A DNA stretch of 33,594 bases from Candidatus Kaiserbacteria bacterium (GTDB taxonomy: Bacteria > Patescibacteriota > Minisyncoccia > Phycocordibacterales > UBA2100): positions 1 to 33,594 of the forward strand of contig JAFAPB010000046.1 in NCBI GenBank assembly GCA_019247335.1. Direction: 5' to 3'. The notes under the pieces are model-generated. The model did no database searches and was not told the origin of the DNA. It worked only from the letters and a program-made list of their open reading frames with translations. The position numbers and the translations under genes are program-made. Positions 1 to 8,978 of this stretch are shown piece after piece (position 1 is the first letter of the stretch; each line of letters starts with the position of its first letter).

Positions 1-1
1 G

Positions 2-1027
2 GTCTCGACCGCGGTCAATCCCGGCAGCGGTGTGAACCTCGGAACGATCACGCTTGTGGGTAACCCCTCGGGCGCGACGATCACCTCGATCCCGCTCACA
101 GTGACTCCGGGCAGCGGCGGCTCGTTCTCGAACCTGTCGAACTGCCAGATCTTTAACAGCTCGGGCCTCTCGGTCACGTCCGGCACGCCGGTCACGATCG
201 GCAGCGGCTCGAATGCGTTCAACTTGAACGCGCCTCTTAACCTCGGTAGCGGCACGACGACCTTGACGGTCCGCTGCGATGTCAGCGCCTCGACGGCTTC
301 CGGCTCGACCTTCCAGGTCATCGCCGGCACCCCGACGCTCACGCCGTCGCTCAACGTCAACCTCGACACCGCCCCGTCCGTTCCGCGCGGCTCGACTGAC
401 GTTGCCCTCGCGAACATCTCTGTCGGCGGCCTTAATTCCGGCGGCACAGTAAATGTCCGCTCTATTCCGCTCACGATCAATGCGGGCTCGGGCGGCTCGG
501 TCGCGAATCTCGCGAACTGCCGCATCCGCGATACGCAGAACGTTGACGGTCAGCTGACAGCCCCGGTATCAGTCTCGAGCGGCACCGCGACGACGTTCGT
601 CTTCTCGAACCCGCTCTCGGTCTTCGCAGGCACGGCTCCGATGCTCGCACTTGCGTGCGATGTCCAGCCGGCGACTCCGATCGGCAGCACCTTCACGATC
701 TCCGCTGATCCGGGCTCCGTTTCGGCGACCAACAGCTCCGGCGGCACAGTCACGGCGACCCCGGTCGTCGGCGTCGGCCCCAATGGCCTTCCTGCTTCGC
801 TCTCCGGCACGGTTATCGTGACTGACACAACCGGCACTGGTACTGGCACAACTGGTACCGGCACTGGTACGACCGGCACAGGTACGGGCACGACTGGCAC
901 CTCGACCGGTACCCCGGGCATCCCGAACACCGGCGTAGGCGATGTTGCGCAGACCTTCGCGATCCTTGCGGCGGCGGCGCTCATCGCGCTCGCCAGCGGT
1001 TTCTACCTCCGCCGCTCGCTCCGCTAG
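2..1027 (+). CDS. Surface/secreted repeat protein, 5'-truncated by window edge; two ~110-aa beta-rich repeats, Thr/Gly linker, IPNTG + TM + Arg C-terminus (sortase-like or other C-terminal sorting signal)
   Basis: Frame stays open to window start; internal repeats (IPLTVTPGSGGSFSNLSNC / IPLTINAGSGGSVANLANC); C-terminus GIPNTGVGDVAQTFAILAAAALIALASGFYLRRSLR. Confidence 0.8.
   Translation, partial: VSTAVNPGSGVNLGTITLVGNPSGATITSIPLTVTPGSGGSFSNLSNCQIFNSSGLSVTSGTPVTIGSGSNAFNLNAPLNLGSGTTTLTVRCDVSASTASGSTFQVIAGTPTLTPSLNVNLDTAPSVPRGSTDVALANISVGGLNSGGTVNVRSIPLTINAGSGGSVANLANCRIRDTQNVDGQLTAPVSVSSGTATTFVFSNPLSVFAGTAPMLALACDVQPATPIGSTFTISADPGSVSATNSSGGTVTATPVVGVGPNGLPASLSGTVIVTDTTGTGTGTTGTGTGTTGTGTGTTGTSTGTPGIPNTGVGDVAQTFAILAAAALIALASGFYLRRSLR
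829..912 (+). repeat. Degenerate ~24-nt tandem repeat encoding TGTGTGTT linker
   Basis: Recurring ggcactggtac(t/g)... units; protein GTGTGTTGTGTGTTGTGTGTT. Confidence 0.75.
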
Positions 1028-1045
1028 TCTCTCCAAGGAGTAAAG

Positions 1046-1076
1046 AAAAAGTCCGCTTCGGCGGACTTTTTCTTTT
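1046..1076. terminator. Bidirectional intrinsic terminator between convergent genes
   Basis: aaaaagtccgc-TTCG-gcggacttttt with A/T tracts on both sides. Confidence 0.9.
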
Positions 1077-1078
1077 GG

Positions 1079-3097
1079 TTATGAAAGTTGCGCAAAGAGC
1101 CCCTGGATGTCGGTAAGTCCGACGGGCTTCGTGAGATGCGCGGTGAATCCCGCATCCTTCGCTTTCTGTACATCGCTCGCAAGGCCGTATCCGGTCAGCG
1201 CGACGACCGGGAGCGTCACGCCGCGCGAGCGGATCTCACGGACCAGCTGGTAGCCGTCCATTTCCGGCATGCCAATGTCGAGGAGGATCACGTCGAAGTG
1301 CGAAAGATCGCTCTCGAGCGTCTCTTTCGCTGAATAGCGTGCCTGGGCGCGCATGTCGATCTTATTGAGAAGCCGCGCGAGCGCGTCGGCCGCGGGAGAG
1401 TTGTCATCGACGATGAGCACGCTCAAACCCTTCGCGGCCGGTGTCGCCGGCGATGCGCTCGTATTTTTGGATTGATCCGCTGCAAGCGGGAGTTCGATGG
1501 TAAAAGTGCTGCCACGTCCGGGGCCATCGCTCTGCGCATAGACGCTGCCATGGTGCAACTCGACAATGCGTCGGACAAGCGGCAGCCCGATGCCAAGCCC
1601 CGTATTCGTGCCGACGCCATGCTTGCCCTGGTAGTACATCTCGAATATCTTTGTGAGATCTTCTTTCGCGATACCCGCGCCGCTGTCGGAAACGATGATC
1701 TTAGCGCGATCATCTTCCGCTTGCACGTCTACTTTTATCGATCCGCCCGCCGGCGTAAATTTGGCGGCGTTGGTCACGAGATTGATGACCGCTTGTTCGA
1801 TGCGGGTCTGATCGACCTCCGCATAGATCGGCTTGCCGGGGAAATGCGTCGAGAGCGTGATGTCGGCGGCGCGGACGAGCGATTCAGCTGACTTGAGCGC
1901 GCGGTCGACAAGCGAGGTCAGCTCGTGCCGCGCGGTATTGATGACGATCTTGCCGCTCGTGAAGCGCGTCACATCGAGCAGGTCGTTCAAAAGGCGTGCC
2001 ATGTGATCGAACTGGTGCTCGATGACATCGATCTCATCGCGGATCTCCGGTGGGATCTCCTTGAAGCGGAGCATCTCGATCGAACTTCTGATCGGCGCTA
2101 AGGGATTTCTCAATTCATGCGAGAGCGAGGCGAGGAAGTCATCCTTCGCCTCATCGCGCTTTTTGATCTCCTCATAGAGCCTCGCGTTATCCAAAAGAAC
2201 GCCGACATGGTGGCAGAATTCTTGAAAGAAAGTCAGGTCCTCTTCGCTGTACACGCGGCCGCTCTCCGCATACGCAAGGGTCATGGCGCCGAGACCTTTG
2301 CCGCGCGAATCGATCGGTATCACCATGACGGATTTGAGCGAGAGCTTGCGGATCGCCTGGTACTGCTCCTCGTCGAGCGCGCTTTCGCGAAGTATTTCAT
2401 CCGTAATGACGGGGACAAACTGCGCTTTTCCGCTTTTGATGACTTGGTAGACGGACCCAGGCGCATTCGGATCCGGCGGATATCGGCGTTCAAATTCGAA
2501 CACGTAATCGATCATTGTCTGATCTCGGTGCACGACGACGACGCGCTCGACCTTGCCGGATTCGTTTATGACATCGATAGCGCACCAGTCGGCGAGCGAC
2601 GGCACCGCGAGCTGTGCTTTTTTCGTGAGACGCTCGCGGAAGTCGTCCGTGAGCGAGAGCATTTTTGCGGACTCGACCATGAAGCGCAGCCTGTCCTCGC
2701 GCGCTTTCTTGCGCGTGATATTGCGCACGGTCGCAACCGCATATTCCAGTTTGCCGTCCTGCTCGATACGTTTGCATGTCACCGAGAGCCACGTATGCGT
2801 GCCGTCCGGCGCAACGTATTCGAATACCTTATCCTCGGTCTCAATGCCATTGAATACCTGTGCGATAGGGAAGTCTTCTCGAAGTATCACGCTGCCTTTC
2901 TCGTCGCGCAGCTGGTGCCGCTCGATGAGATCGTTGAGCGACCAACCGACGCCGTTGTGGCCGCCGGTAATGTGCCGCATGGCATCGTTCACAAAGAGCA
3001 ATTTGCGGTTCGCGTCGAAGACGGCGACGCCCTGATCGAGGGTGGAGAAAAGGGCTTTGAGCGCAGGATCCCGCTCAAAATCATGCGTCATAGCCAT
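1079..3097 (-). CDS. Hybrid sensor histidine kinase: PAS-GAF-HisKA-HATPase_c-REC
   Basis: SHELRNPLAPI H-box, N/G boxes (NLVTNAAKF, GLGIGLPLV), C-terminal receiver (LIVDDN, LLDIGMPEMDG, K in LTKP). Confidence 0.95.
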   Translation of the reverse strand: MAMTHDFERDPALKALFSTLDQGVAVFDANRKLLFVNDAMRHITGGHNGVGWSLNDLIERHQLRDEKGSVILREDFPIAQVFNGIETEDKVFEYVAPDGTHTWLSVTCKRIEQDGKLEYAVATVRNITRKKAREDRLRFMVESAKMLSLTDDFRERLTKKAQLAVPSLADWCAIDVINESGKVERVVVVHRDQTMIDYVFEFERRYPPDPNAPGSVYQVIKSGKAQFVPVITDEILRESALDEEQYQAIRKLSLKSVMVIPIDSRGKGLGAMTLAYAESGRVYSEEDLTFFQEFCHHVGVLLDNARLYEEIKKRDEAKDDFLASLSHELRNPLAPIRSSIEMLRFKEIPPEIRDEIDVIEHQFDHMARLLNDLLDVTRFTSGKIVINTARHELTSLVDRALKSAESLVRAADITLSTHFPGKPIYAEVDQTRIEQAVINLVTNAAKFTPAGGSIKVDVQAEDDRAKIIVSDSGAGIAKEDLTKIFEMYYQGKHGVGTNTGLGIGLPLVRRIVELHHGSVYAQSDGPGRGSTFTIELPLAADQSKNTSASPATPAAKGLSVLIVDDNSPAADALARLLNKIDMRAQARYSAKETLESDLSHFDVILLDIGMPEMDGYQLVREIRSRGVTLPVVALTGYGLASDVQKAKDAGFTAHLTKPVGLTDIQGLFAQLS

Positions 3098-3142
3098 TAA
3101 AAGAAGACTATACCTTCTTTAAGATGAGCGAATCATGAAGAA

Positions 3143-3904
3143 CTACGCCGTGAAAATGAAGACTGCTGCGGCAAGAAGGATCCGGTAGATACCGAACGGT
3201 ACAAAACTGTAGCGGCGGATGGCGGCGAGGAGGAAGCGGATGCCGAGAATAGCGACGACGAACGATACGACAAAACCGACGAGGAGGACGCCGATACCGC
3301 CGCTCTCGATCGTACCGAAGCTCTTCAGGATATCGAGCGCGGACGCTGCGGCCATGGTCGGCACGGCGAGGAGAAATGAGAATTCGACGATCGTCGCGCG
3401 CTTGAGGCCCAAAAGCATGCCGCCGACGATCGTCGCTGCCGAGCGCGAAACGCCGGGGATGATCGCAATCGCCTGGAAGAGGCCGATGAGCGCGGCTTGC
3501 TTGTACGTGATCGAGGAGAGCGATTCTTGGTCGCCCTCGGTATGCAGATATTCAAATGCGATGAGTACGATGCCGCCGATAAGCAGCGCCCACAGGACGA
3601 CGGTTTCGTTGCCAATGAGGTATATCTTTACGATCTTATAGAGCGCAAGCCCGATGATACCGGTCGGGAGGAACGCGACGAATAATTTTTTGAGTATTTC
3701 GATATCGAGAAAGCGACGCCAATAGAGGACAACGACGGCGAGGATCGCACCGAGCTGGATCACGATCTCAAAGCTCTTGAGAAAATCTGTTTGCGGTATT
3801 TGCAACAAGTGGCTTACCAGTATCTGGTGGCCTGTCGAGGAAATCGGCAGAAATTCGGTAAAACCCTCGATGACGCCGAGGATGATCGCGTGGATGATGT
3901 TCAT
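3143..3904 (-). CDS. uppP: Undecaprenyl-diphosphatase (UppP/BacA family)
   Basis: GVIEGFTEFLPISSTGH and IPGVSRSAATI signatures. Confidence 0.97.
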   Translation of the reverse strand: MNIIHAIILGVIEGFTEFLPISSTGHQILVSHLLQIPQTDFLKSFEIVIQLGAILAVVVLYWRRFLDIEILKKLFVAFLPTGIIGLALYKIVKIYLIGNETVVLWALLIGGIVLIAFEYLHTEGDQESLSSITYKQAALIGLFQAIAIIPGVSRSAATIVGGMLLGLKRATIVEFSFLLAVPTMAAASALDILKSFGTIESGGIGVLLVGFVVSFVVAILGIRFLLAAIRRYSFVPFGIYRILLAAAVFIFTA

Positions 3905-3922
3905 GAGAACACTATAGCAAAA

Positions 3923-3946
3923 GCCGCCTGCGTACGCAGGCGGCTC
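3923..3946 (-). terminator. Perfect 24-bp palindrome, intrinsic terminator of the upstream minus-strand gene
   Basis: agccgcctgcgtacgcaggcggct followed on minus strand by TTTTGC. Confidence 0.7.
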
Positions 3947-3960
3947 TGCGGCGAGCGCCC

Positions 3961-4398
3961 TTAGAGCGAAAGCTCGGAGGAGGCGTTCGCGGAATCCGTA
4001 ACGCTCGCGCCGCCTTTGCAGGCCTTAGCGCTTGAGCGGTACTGCTTCCACGCGAGATCGCGCGCGGCGTTGTACGCCTTGCGCGCGTTCTTCATCGCGG
4101 TCGAGAAGTTGCTCCACGCGACTTTGACGGCGGCTTTCACGGTCTTCTGGTTTGTTCCCGTGTAGGCGCTCGCGAGTGCGGAAGCGCGAGCGGAGTACGC
4201 GGCGCTTGCTGCAGAGGTGAAGGTGGCGAGCGAAGAGCCGATGGCCGCTTCACGCGTCGCGACAGCCGCGCCGACGCATTGAATCGTTGTGTTCGATCCG
4301 GCCGCCGGCGATGTCGACGCCTGCGCGTAAGCGATGGCTGCACTGCCGAGAACTACGCTGGCCCCGATTGCTCCCGTAAGAATGAGTTTTTTGAACAT
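3961..4398 (-). CDS. Small secreted Ala-rich helical protein of unknown function
   Basis: N-terminal signal peptide MFKKLILTGAIGASVVLGSAAIAYAQA; two Cys. Confidence 0.75.
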   Translation of the reverse strand: MFKKLILTGAIGASVVLGSAAIAYAQASTSPAAGSNTTIQCVGAAVATREAAIGSSLATFTSAASAAYSARASALASAYTGTNQKTVKAAVKVAWSNFSTAMKNARKAYNAARDLAWKQYRSSAKACKGGASVTDSANASSELSL

Positions 4399-4431
4399 GA
4401 TTGATGAATGATGCAGATAATAATTCGTCGA

Positions 4432-4740
4432 TCAGCCGAGCGGTGGCCCGCGTGATGCGCGTGCTAAACGATCGTATTCAGGCGTCACGATTCGCGCCGG
4501 TTCAGTTCGACGGCGCGTGTGCGACGCCATAAGAGCGGCCCCGAGAACCGACAAGATGAGCGGGAGGATCATCGCGTCGCCCAAAAGGGTTTTCGCGATG
4601 GAGAGCGTGATCGAAGAGACAGCAGCACCGTCTATGTCACTCGCGTCTGTTGCGGTGATCCCGCGCGCCACGCCATAGAGAAAGACAGCAATAAGGAGGG
4701 AAACTATCAGAGCGAACGAGAGGACGTTCTGATACCGCAT
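4432..4740 (-). CDS. Small membrane protein, unknown function
   Basis: 102 aa, two hydrophobic segments. Confidence 0.6.
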   Translation of the reverse strand: MRYQNVLSFALIVSLLIAVFLYGVARGITATDASDIDGAAVSSITLSIAKTLLGDAMILPLILSVLGAALMASHTRRRTEPARIVTPEYDRLARASRGPPLG

Positions 4741-4774
4741 CTATGCAGTATACCGCGCTTATCGCGACGCTTGG

Positions 4775-4879
4775 TCACTCAATATCGTCATCTTCTTCGG
4801 TCGTATCCGCGGTGGTCTCTGGTACGTCGTTCTTGCGACGATCCCGCCATTCGTCCTCACTCTCGGGAGCGTTATCCAT
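4775..4879 (-). CDS. Possible 34-aa acidic microprotein MDNAPESEDEWRDRRKNDVPETTADTTEEDDDIE
   Basis: ATG lies immediately beyond the stop of the VOC gene (possible translational coupling); strongly acidic. Confidence 0.4.
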   Translation of the reverse strand: MDNAPESEDEWRDRRKNDVPETTADTTEEDDDIE

Positions 4880-4880
4880 A

Positions 4881-5297
4881 TCAATTGTTGATGATGGTGA
4901 CACTCGGGGCTGCGGCTGCTTCTTCAGCGGCAGGGTTGGGATCATGATAGACGACCTCGATATTGTTGCCGTCGACATCTTTTGCGAACGCCGCGTAATA
5001 GCCGGGCGAGTAATCCTTGCGGTAGCCGGGCGCGCCGTTATCAATACCGCCTGATGCGAGCGCAGCCGCATGAAATGCATTCACCGTTTCTTTGTCGCGC
5101 GCTCTGAATGCGACATGCGAATGCTCGGCGGCTTCTTTTTGCGAGATCCAAAAATCCGCCTCCGGGTCGCCGAATCCGACGACGGACCACTCTGGCATTT
5201 CCATCTTGATCGAATAGCCGAGCGGCTTGAGCGCCGCCGCGTAAAACGCTTTTGCTTTGTCGATATCGCTCACGTAGATTCCGATGTGATCGAGCAT
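4881..5297 (-). CDS. VOC/glyoxalase family protein
   Basis: MLDHIGIYVSDIDKAKAFYAAALKPLGY ... DVDGNNIEVVYHDP. Confidence 0.92.
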   Translation of the reverse strand: MLDHIGIYVSDIDKAKAFYAAALKPLGYSIKMEMPEWSVVGFGDPEADFWISQKEAAEHSHVAFRARDKETVNAFHAAALASGGIDNGAPGYRKDYSPGYYAAFAKDVDGNNIEVVYHDPNPAAEEAAAAPSVTIINN

Positions 5298-5363
5298 AGG
5301 AGAGAAAGTACTAATTGCTATGTCGTAACTGTAAAACGACCTTTATGCGAAGTCCATGAAGAT

Positions 5364-6689
5364 TCAGGCGCGCGCTTCGGCGGGCTCGTCGAGATGGACG
5401 ATCTGGGCGTTCTTCGCTCCGATCAAGCGCGAGACGGCCGAGAAAAGCGATTGCGGGTCGGTCATCTGCAGCTTGGCACGCTGCCAATCGAACTTGCCGC
5501 GCACGTAGTAGCGCGGATCGCGCACCCCTTCGCGCACATCGAGATTTTCCATCCCGATCTCATCGCCATAATACGTGATGTGCGCGCCCGGCAGGGAATA
5601 GAAGAGTCGATAGAGCTCTTCCATTTTTTTGCGGTCGTTCTGAAAGATGTTCGCGATGCGTATCGCCGTCCTCCCGGAGCGCTCCCAGACGTAGCGGCGA
5701 TCAGGGTCAAGGAAGGCGAGAAGCGCCGCGCGCTCTTCTTCTGGCACGGTGCCGAACGAGACCTCGTCGTGATTGCGCAGAAAGATCGCCCACTGGCAAT
5801 TTTCAGGAATATCGAGCGACTCGAGCAGCGTCTTGCGCACCCGCTCCGGGTCGCTCCGCTGCAGCGAGAGCCAGATCTGTTCCATGAGGCCGAAGTGGTA
5901 GGCCATGTGGCATTCGTCGCCCTTGCCGAAGTATTCCTTGGTCGTTGCGATATCGTGATGCGCTTCGGCGACGAGGATGACCTCGGGGTATTTTTCTTCC
6001 AAGCGCGCGCGGATCTTCTTGAGCATCGCGTGGGTCTCCGGAATGCCTTTGCTCGATGTGCCTTCGCGCTTAATGATGTAGCACGCTGCGTCGAGCCGGA
6101 ATCCGTCGACGCCGATCTCCGCCCAGAATTCCATATTCGCCAGCATTTCTTCGAAGACAGCAGGATTATCCCAGTTGAGGTCGGGCTGCTCGGGGTAGAA
6201 GGTCGCATAGTAATACTCATTGGTCTCGGCGTCGTAGATCCAATTGTTCGGCTTGATGTCGGGGAATGCATTGGTCGCGCCCGCGAATTCCGTGCCCTTC
6301 TCGCTCCAGAGATAATAGTCGCGCTTGGGGCTCTCTTTGGAGCTGCGCGCCTCGATGAACCACGGATGTTCGACGGAGGTGTGGTTGAAAACGAAATCGA
6401 CGATGATACGGATGCCGCAGCCGTGCGCCGCTTTCACGAGCGCCTTGAAATCATCCAGCGTCCCGAGCTCCGGGCGGATGTTGCGATAGTCCGACACGTC
6501 ATAGCCTTCGTCGACTAAAGGCGAGGGGTAATGCGGCAGAATGTGGAGGCAATTGATGCCGAGCTTCGTAAAATAGTCGAGGTTTTCCGTGAGTGTCGGA
6601 ATATCGCCCGCAAATTTATCGATGTACAGCTCGTATATCTTGGCGTCCTTCCACCAATATTTTTTTTGGCCATTTATTTTTTTCGCCAT
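5364..6689 (-). CDS. GH13 alpha-amylase family enzyme, trehalose synthase (TreS)-like catalytic domain
   Basis: VDFVFNHTS, GVDGFRLDAA, EAHHD, FLRNHDE motifs; start placed at MAKKINGQKKYWWKDAKIYELYIDKF rather than the 519-aa ORF start. Confidence 0.9.
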   Translation of the reverse strand: MAKKINGQKKYWWKDAKIYELYIDKFAGDIPTLTENLDYFTKLGINCLHILPHYPSPLVDEGYDVSDYRNIRPELGTLDDFKALVKAAHGCGIRIIVDFVFNHTSVEHPWFIEARSSKESPKRDYYLWSEKGTEFAGATNAFPDIKPNNWIYDAETNEYYYATFYPEQPDLNWDNPAVFEEMLANMEFWAEIGVDGFRLDAACYIIKREGTSSKGIPETHAMLKKIRARLEEKYPEVILVAEAHHDIATTKEYFGKGDECHMAYHFGLMEQIWLSLQRSDPERVRKTLLESLDIPENCQWAIFLRNHDEVSFGTVPEEERAALLAFLDPDRRYVWERSGRTAIRIANIFQNDRKKMEELYRLFYSLPGAHITYYGDEIGMENLDVREGVRDPRYYVRGKFDWQRAKLQMTDPQSLFSAVSRLIGAKNAQIVHLDEPAEARA

Positions 6690-6782
6690 ATTCGCATTGT
6701 TACTATATTCGGTGATAGACGTATGAAAAAACGTATCCACAGGCGGTGCAAATATGCGTGCGGAAGGCGATAGCATGAAGGC

Positions 6783-8060
6783 ATGAGAAAGGGGGTCGTC
6801 GCGCTTATACTCCTCACGTTTTTCGCGACGGCTATCATCTCCGTGAGCGGGCACACCGTCGCGCTCCGGAAACGCCTCTCTGATTTTGCGCTCGCGGCAA
6901 AGACCGCAAGCAATCATCCACATGCGGTGCGCATGCAGGCGGCCTCCGGCGCGATGCTCGCCTACTACGACGAAGAGGGCAATTGGGTCGACGAGCAGCC
7001 TATCATCTATTACGAAACGCCGTACCCCGCTGTTACACCGGATCAGGTCCCGAATACCGTCTCGATCCCGTGGAACAGCATCCAGACCGATCCGTGCGCG
7101 CCGACGACCGTCGAGGAGATGAACGACGGCAGCAGCTGCTATGCGCCGATCCAGGATATTAACTGGGCCGCGCAGTCACCCTGGTACTCCGTGCCGGATT
7201 ACGGTCCCGCTTACGACCCATCGACGTATCAGCCGATGCCCATGGGCGGCGCTGATCAGGGATACGTGCCGACGTCGGATTCGAACGTTCTCTACAACAC
7301 TGATACGCAGACGTATTACGATCCTATCTCCGACACGCATTACGATCCATCTTCGAATACGTACTACGACCCCAACACCGACACGACATACGACGCAAAC
7401 ACCGGCGCAGTCATCGGCTCATCGCAACCGTACGATCAAGCGTACTCGTACTATCAACAGCAGCCGGTGCAACAGAGTTGGTACCAGCGCATGCTGCCTG
7501 GCTTCAGCAGCATCATCACGCCGCTTTTGCCGCCTTTGTACCAGCCGACGAGCGTTTCGCCGATCTACATCGAACCGCAGCCGCCCGCGCCCCAGCCGGA
7601 CTGTCAGGTGGCGGTATCACCGCAGACCATCGCCTACGGTGGCTCGGCTATCGTCTCCTGGATATCTCGCAATGCGACGCGTGCATCGCTAAACAATTAC
7701 GGTTCGATCCCGCTCTCAGGCTCGCAGACATTAAATAATCTTACGAGCTCGCGCACCTTCGGTGTGACAGTCTCGGGTCCGGGCGGCGACAATGCGTGCT
7801 ATGCGACGCTCGTCGTCCAGCCGCAGCCCCAGCCGCCGACCTGTATGATCTCCGCATATCCTGCCGACATCTCTCACGGCCAGAGCGCGAACCTCGCATG
7901 GAACTCATCGAATGCGTCGAGCGCGACGCTCTCCGGTATCGGCCCGGTCGCGCCCTCGGGCGGGACCATGATTGCCCCCACGCAGACGGCAAGCTTTACG
8001 CTCACCGTCTCCGGGAACGGCCGATCGGGCAGCTGCTCGACCCGCATAACGGTGCATTAA
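6783..8060 (+). CDS. Secreted/anchored protein with Tyr-rich YDPxT repeats and two Ig-like domains
   Basis: N-terminal hydrophobic segment; TQTYYDPISDTHYDPSSNTYYDPNTDTTYDANTG; C-terminal repeated CQVAVSPQTIAYGGSAIVSW / CMISAYPADISHGQSANLAW. Confidence 0.8.
   Translation: MRKGVVALILLTFFATAIISVSGHTVALRKRLSDFALAAKTASNHPHAVRMQAASGAMLAYYDEEGNWVDEQPIIYYETPYPAVTPDQVPNTVSIPWNSIQTDPCAPTTVEEMNDGSSCYAPIQDINWAAQSPWYSVPDYGPAYDPSTYQPMPMGGADQGYVPTSDSNVLYNTDTQTYYDPISDTHYDPSSNTYYDPNTDTTYDANTGAVIGSSQPYDQAYSYYQQQPVQQSWYQRMLPGFSSIITPLLPPLYQPTSVSPIYIEPQPPAPQPDCQVAVSPQTIAYGGSAIVSWISRNATRASLNNYGSIPLSGSQTLNNLTSSRTFGVTVSGPGGDNACYATLVVQPQPQPPTCMISAYPADISHGQSANLAWNSSNASSATLSGIGPVAPSGGTMIAPTQTASFTLTVSGNGRSGSCSTRITVH
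7297..7410 (+). repeat. Tandem repeat encoding [ST]xTYYDPx[ST] units (OCRE-like)
   Basis: Five consecutive ~7-8 residue units. Confidence 0.8.
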
Positions 8061-8102
8061 TCTTCATCTTTTCTTACCGATAGCGGGGTATCGTGCCTCT
8101 AT

Positions 8103-8558
8103 ATGAAGCGATATCTGGCAGCACTCTCGGTCGGCGCGGCACTCGTTTTGCCGTTTGCGGTATCCGCACAGAGCTACGTCACCCCGCAGATGTGGGGTGG
8201 GGGAAGCCAGTATGGAAATACCGGCATGCAGTACGGTTCTTCGTACGCCTCGAATTCATACTCCTACAATCAGCAGCAGATGTACTGGTGCAACGGCTAC
8301 TATTCATATAGCCCGTGCCAGCAGCAACATCAGCAAATGTATTGGTGCAATGGCTCGTGGCAGTACGGTCCGTGCAATTACAATCAATATCAACAGCACT
8401 ACCAGCTCTACTGGTGCAATGGATACTATTCGTATAGCCCATGTCAGCAGTACTACTATTACTATCCCTCCTCGTACTACTATTACTACCCGTACTACGA
8501 CTCTTGGGATCCGTACGGATATGACAACTCCTATTATTACGATTACAGCGGCTGGTAA
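8103..8558 (+). CDS. Secreted Tyr/Gln/Cys-rich protein with three QxYWCNGxxxYxPC repeats
   Basis: Signal peptide MKRYLAALSVGAALVLPFAVSAQS; repeats QMYWCNGYYSYSPC, QMYWCNGSWQYGPC, QLYWCNGYYSYSPC. Confidence 0.8.
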   Translation: MKRYLAALSVGAALVLPFAVSAQSYVTPQMWGGGSQYGNTGMQYGSSYASNSYSYNQQQMYWCNGYYSYSPCQQQHQQMYWCNGSWQYGPCNYNQYQQHYQLYWCNGYYSYSPCQQYYYYYPSSYYYYYPYYDSWDPYGYDNSYYYDYSGW

Positions 8559-8648
8559 CAGGGCTGTCAACAGCTTGCGGACAGGAAAGGGTATCTGGTA
8601 TATACTTACGCCGTCGAACTCATTAGAAAGGGCGTAGCAACTTTTAGT

Positions 8649-8906
8649 ATGGTGAGAACAGCCAATCCGGCTTTACTAAAACCGATGGAACTCTCTCCCG
8701 AGCTGGAGGCGGTCGTCGGTAAGGGTCCGATGTCCCGCGGGGAGGTCGTGAAGAAGATCTGGGAGTACATCAAGAAGCACAACCTCCAGAATCCGTCCAA
8801 CAAGCGCAATATCTTGGCGGATGACAAGCTGAAGCCGATCTTCGGCGGCAAGGGGGAGGTCACGATGTTCGAGATGACGAAACTTGTTTCGGCGCATCTC
8901 AAGTAA
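8649..8906 (+). CDS. SWIB/MDM2 domain mini-protein
   Basis: LSPELEAVVGKGPMSRGEVVKKIWEYIKKHNLQNPSNKRNILADDKLKPIFGG typical SWIB core. Confidence 0.95.
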   Translation: MVRTANPALLKPMELSPELEAVVGKGPMSRGEVVKKIWEYIKKHNLQNPSNKRNILADDKLKPIFGGKGEVTMFEMTKLVSAHLK

Positions 8907-8930
8907 GAGAAAGGGTTTTTGAAAAGAAGA

Positions 8931-8958
8931 AGCGCGCGGTCGGAAGGCCGCGCGCTTT
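8931..8958 (+). terminator. Intrinsic terminator after SWIB gene
   Basis: agcgcgcgg-tcggaagg-ccgcgcgctttg. Confidence 0.65.
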
Positions 8959-8978
8959 GCGTTGGCATCAGGCGCTTC

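Noticed and set aside
550-1036. Antisense ORFs (144 aa and 155 aa) opposite the surface protein
   Set aside because: Composition mirrors the Thr/Gly repeat; codon structure clearly supports the + strand gene
2117-3100. 327-aa + strand ORF opposite the PAS-GAF kinase
   Set aside because: Shadow ORF of a high-GC gene; the minus strand has full kinase domain motifs
5070-6518. 482-aa + strand ORF opposite the GH13 gene
   Set aside because: Shadow ORF; catalytic GH13 motifs are on the minus strand
7290-8455. CRISPR or intergenic repeat array
   Set aside because: Repeats are in-frame coding repeats of two secreted proteins, no spacers
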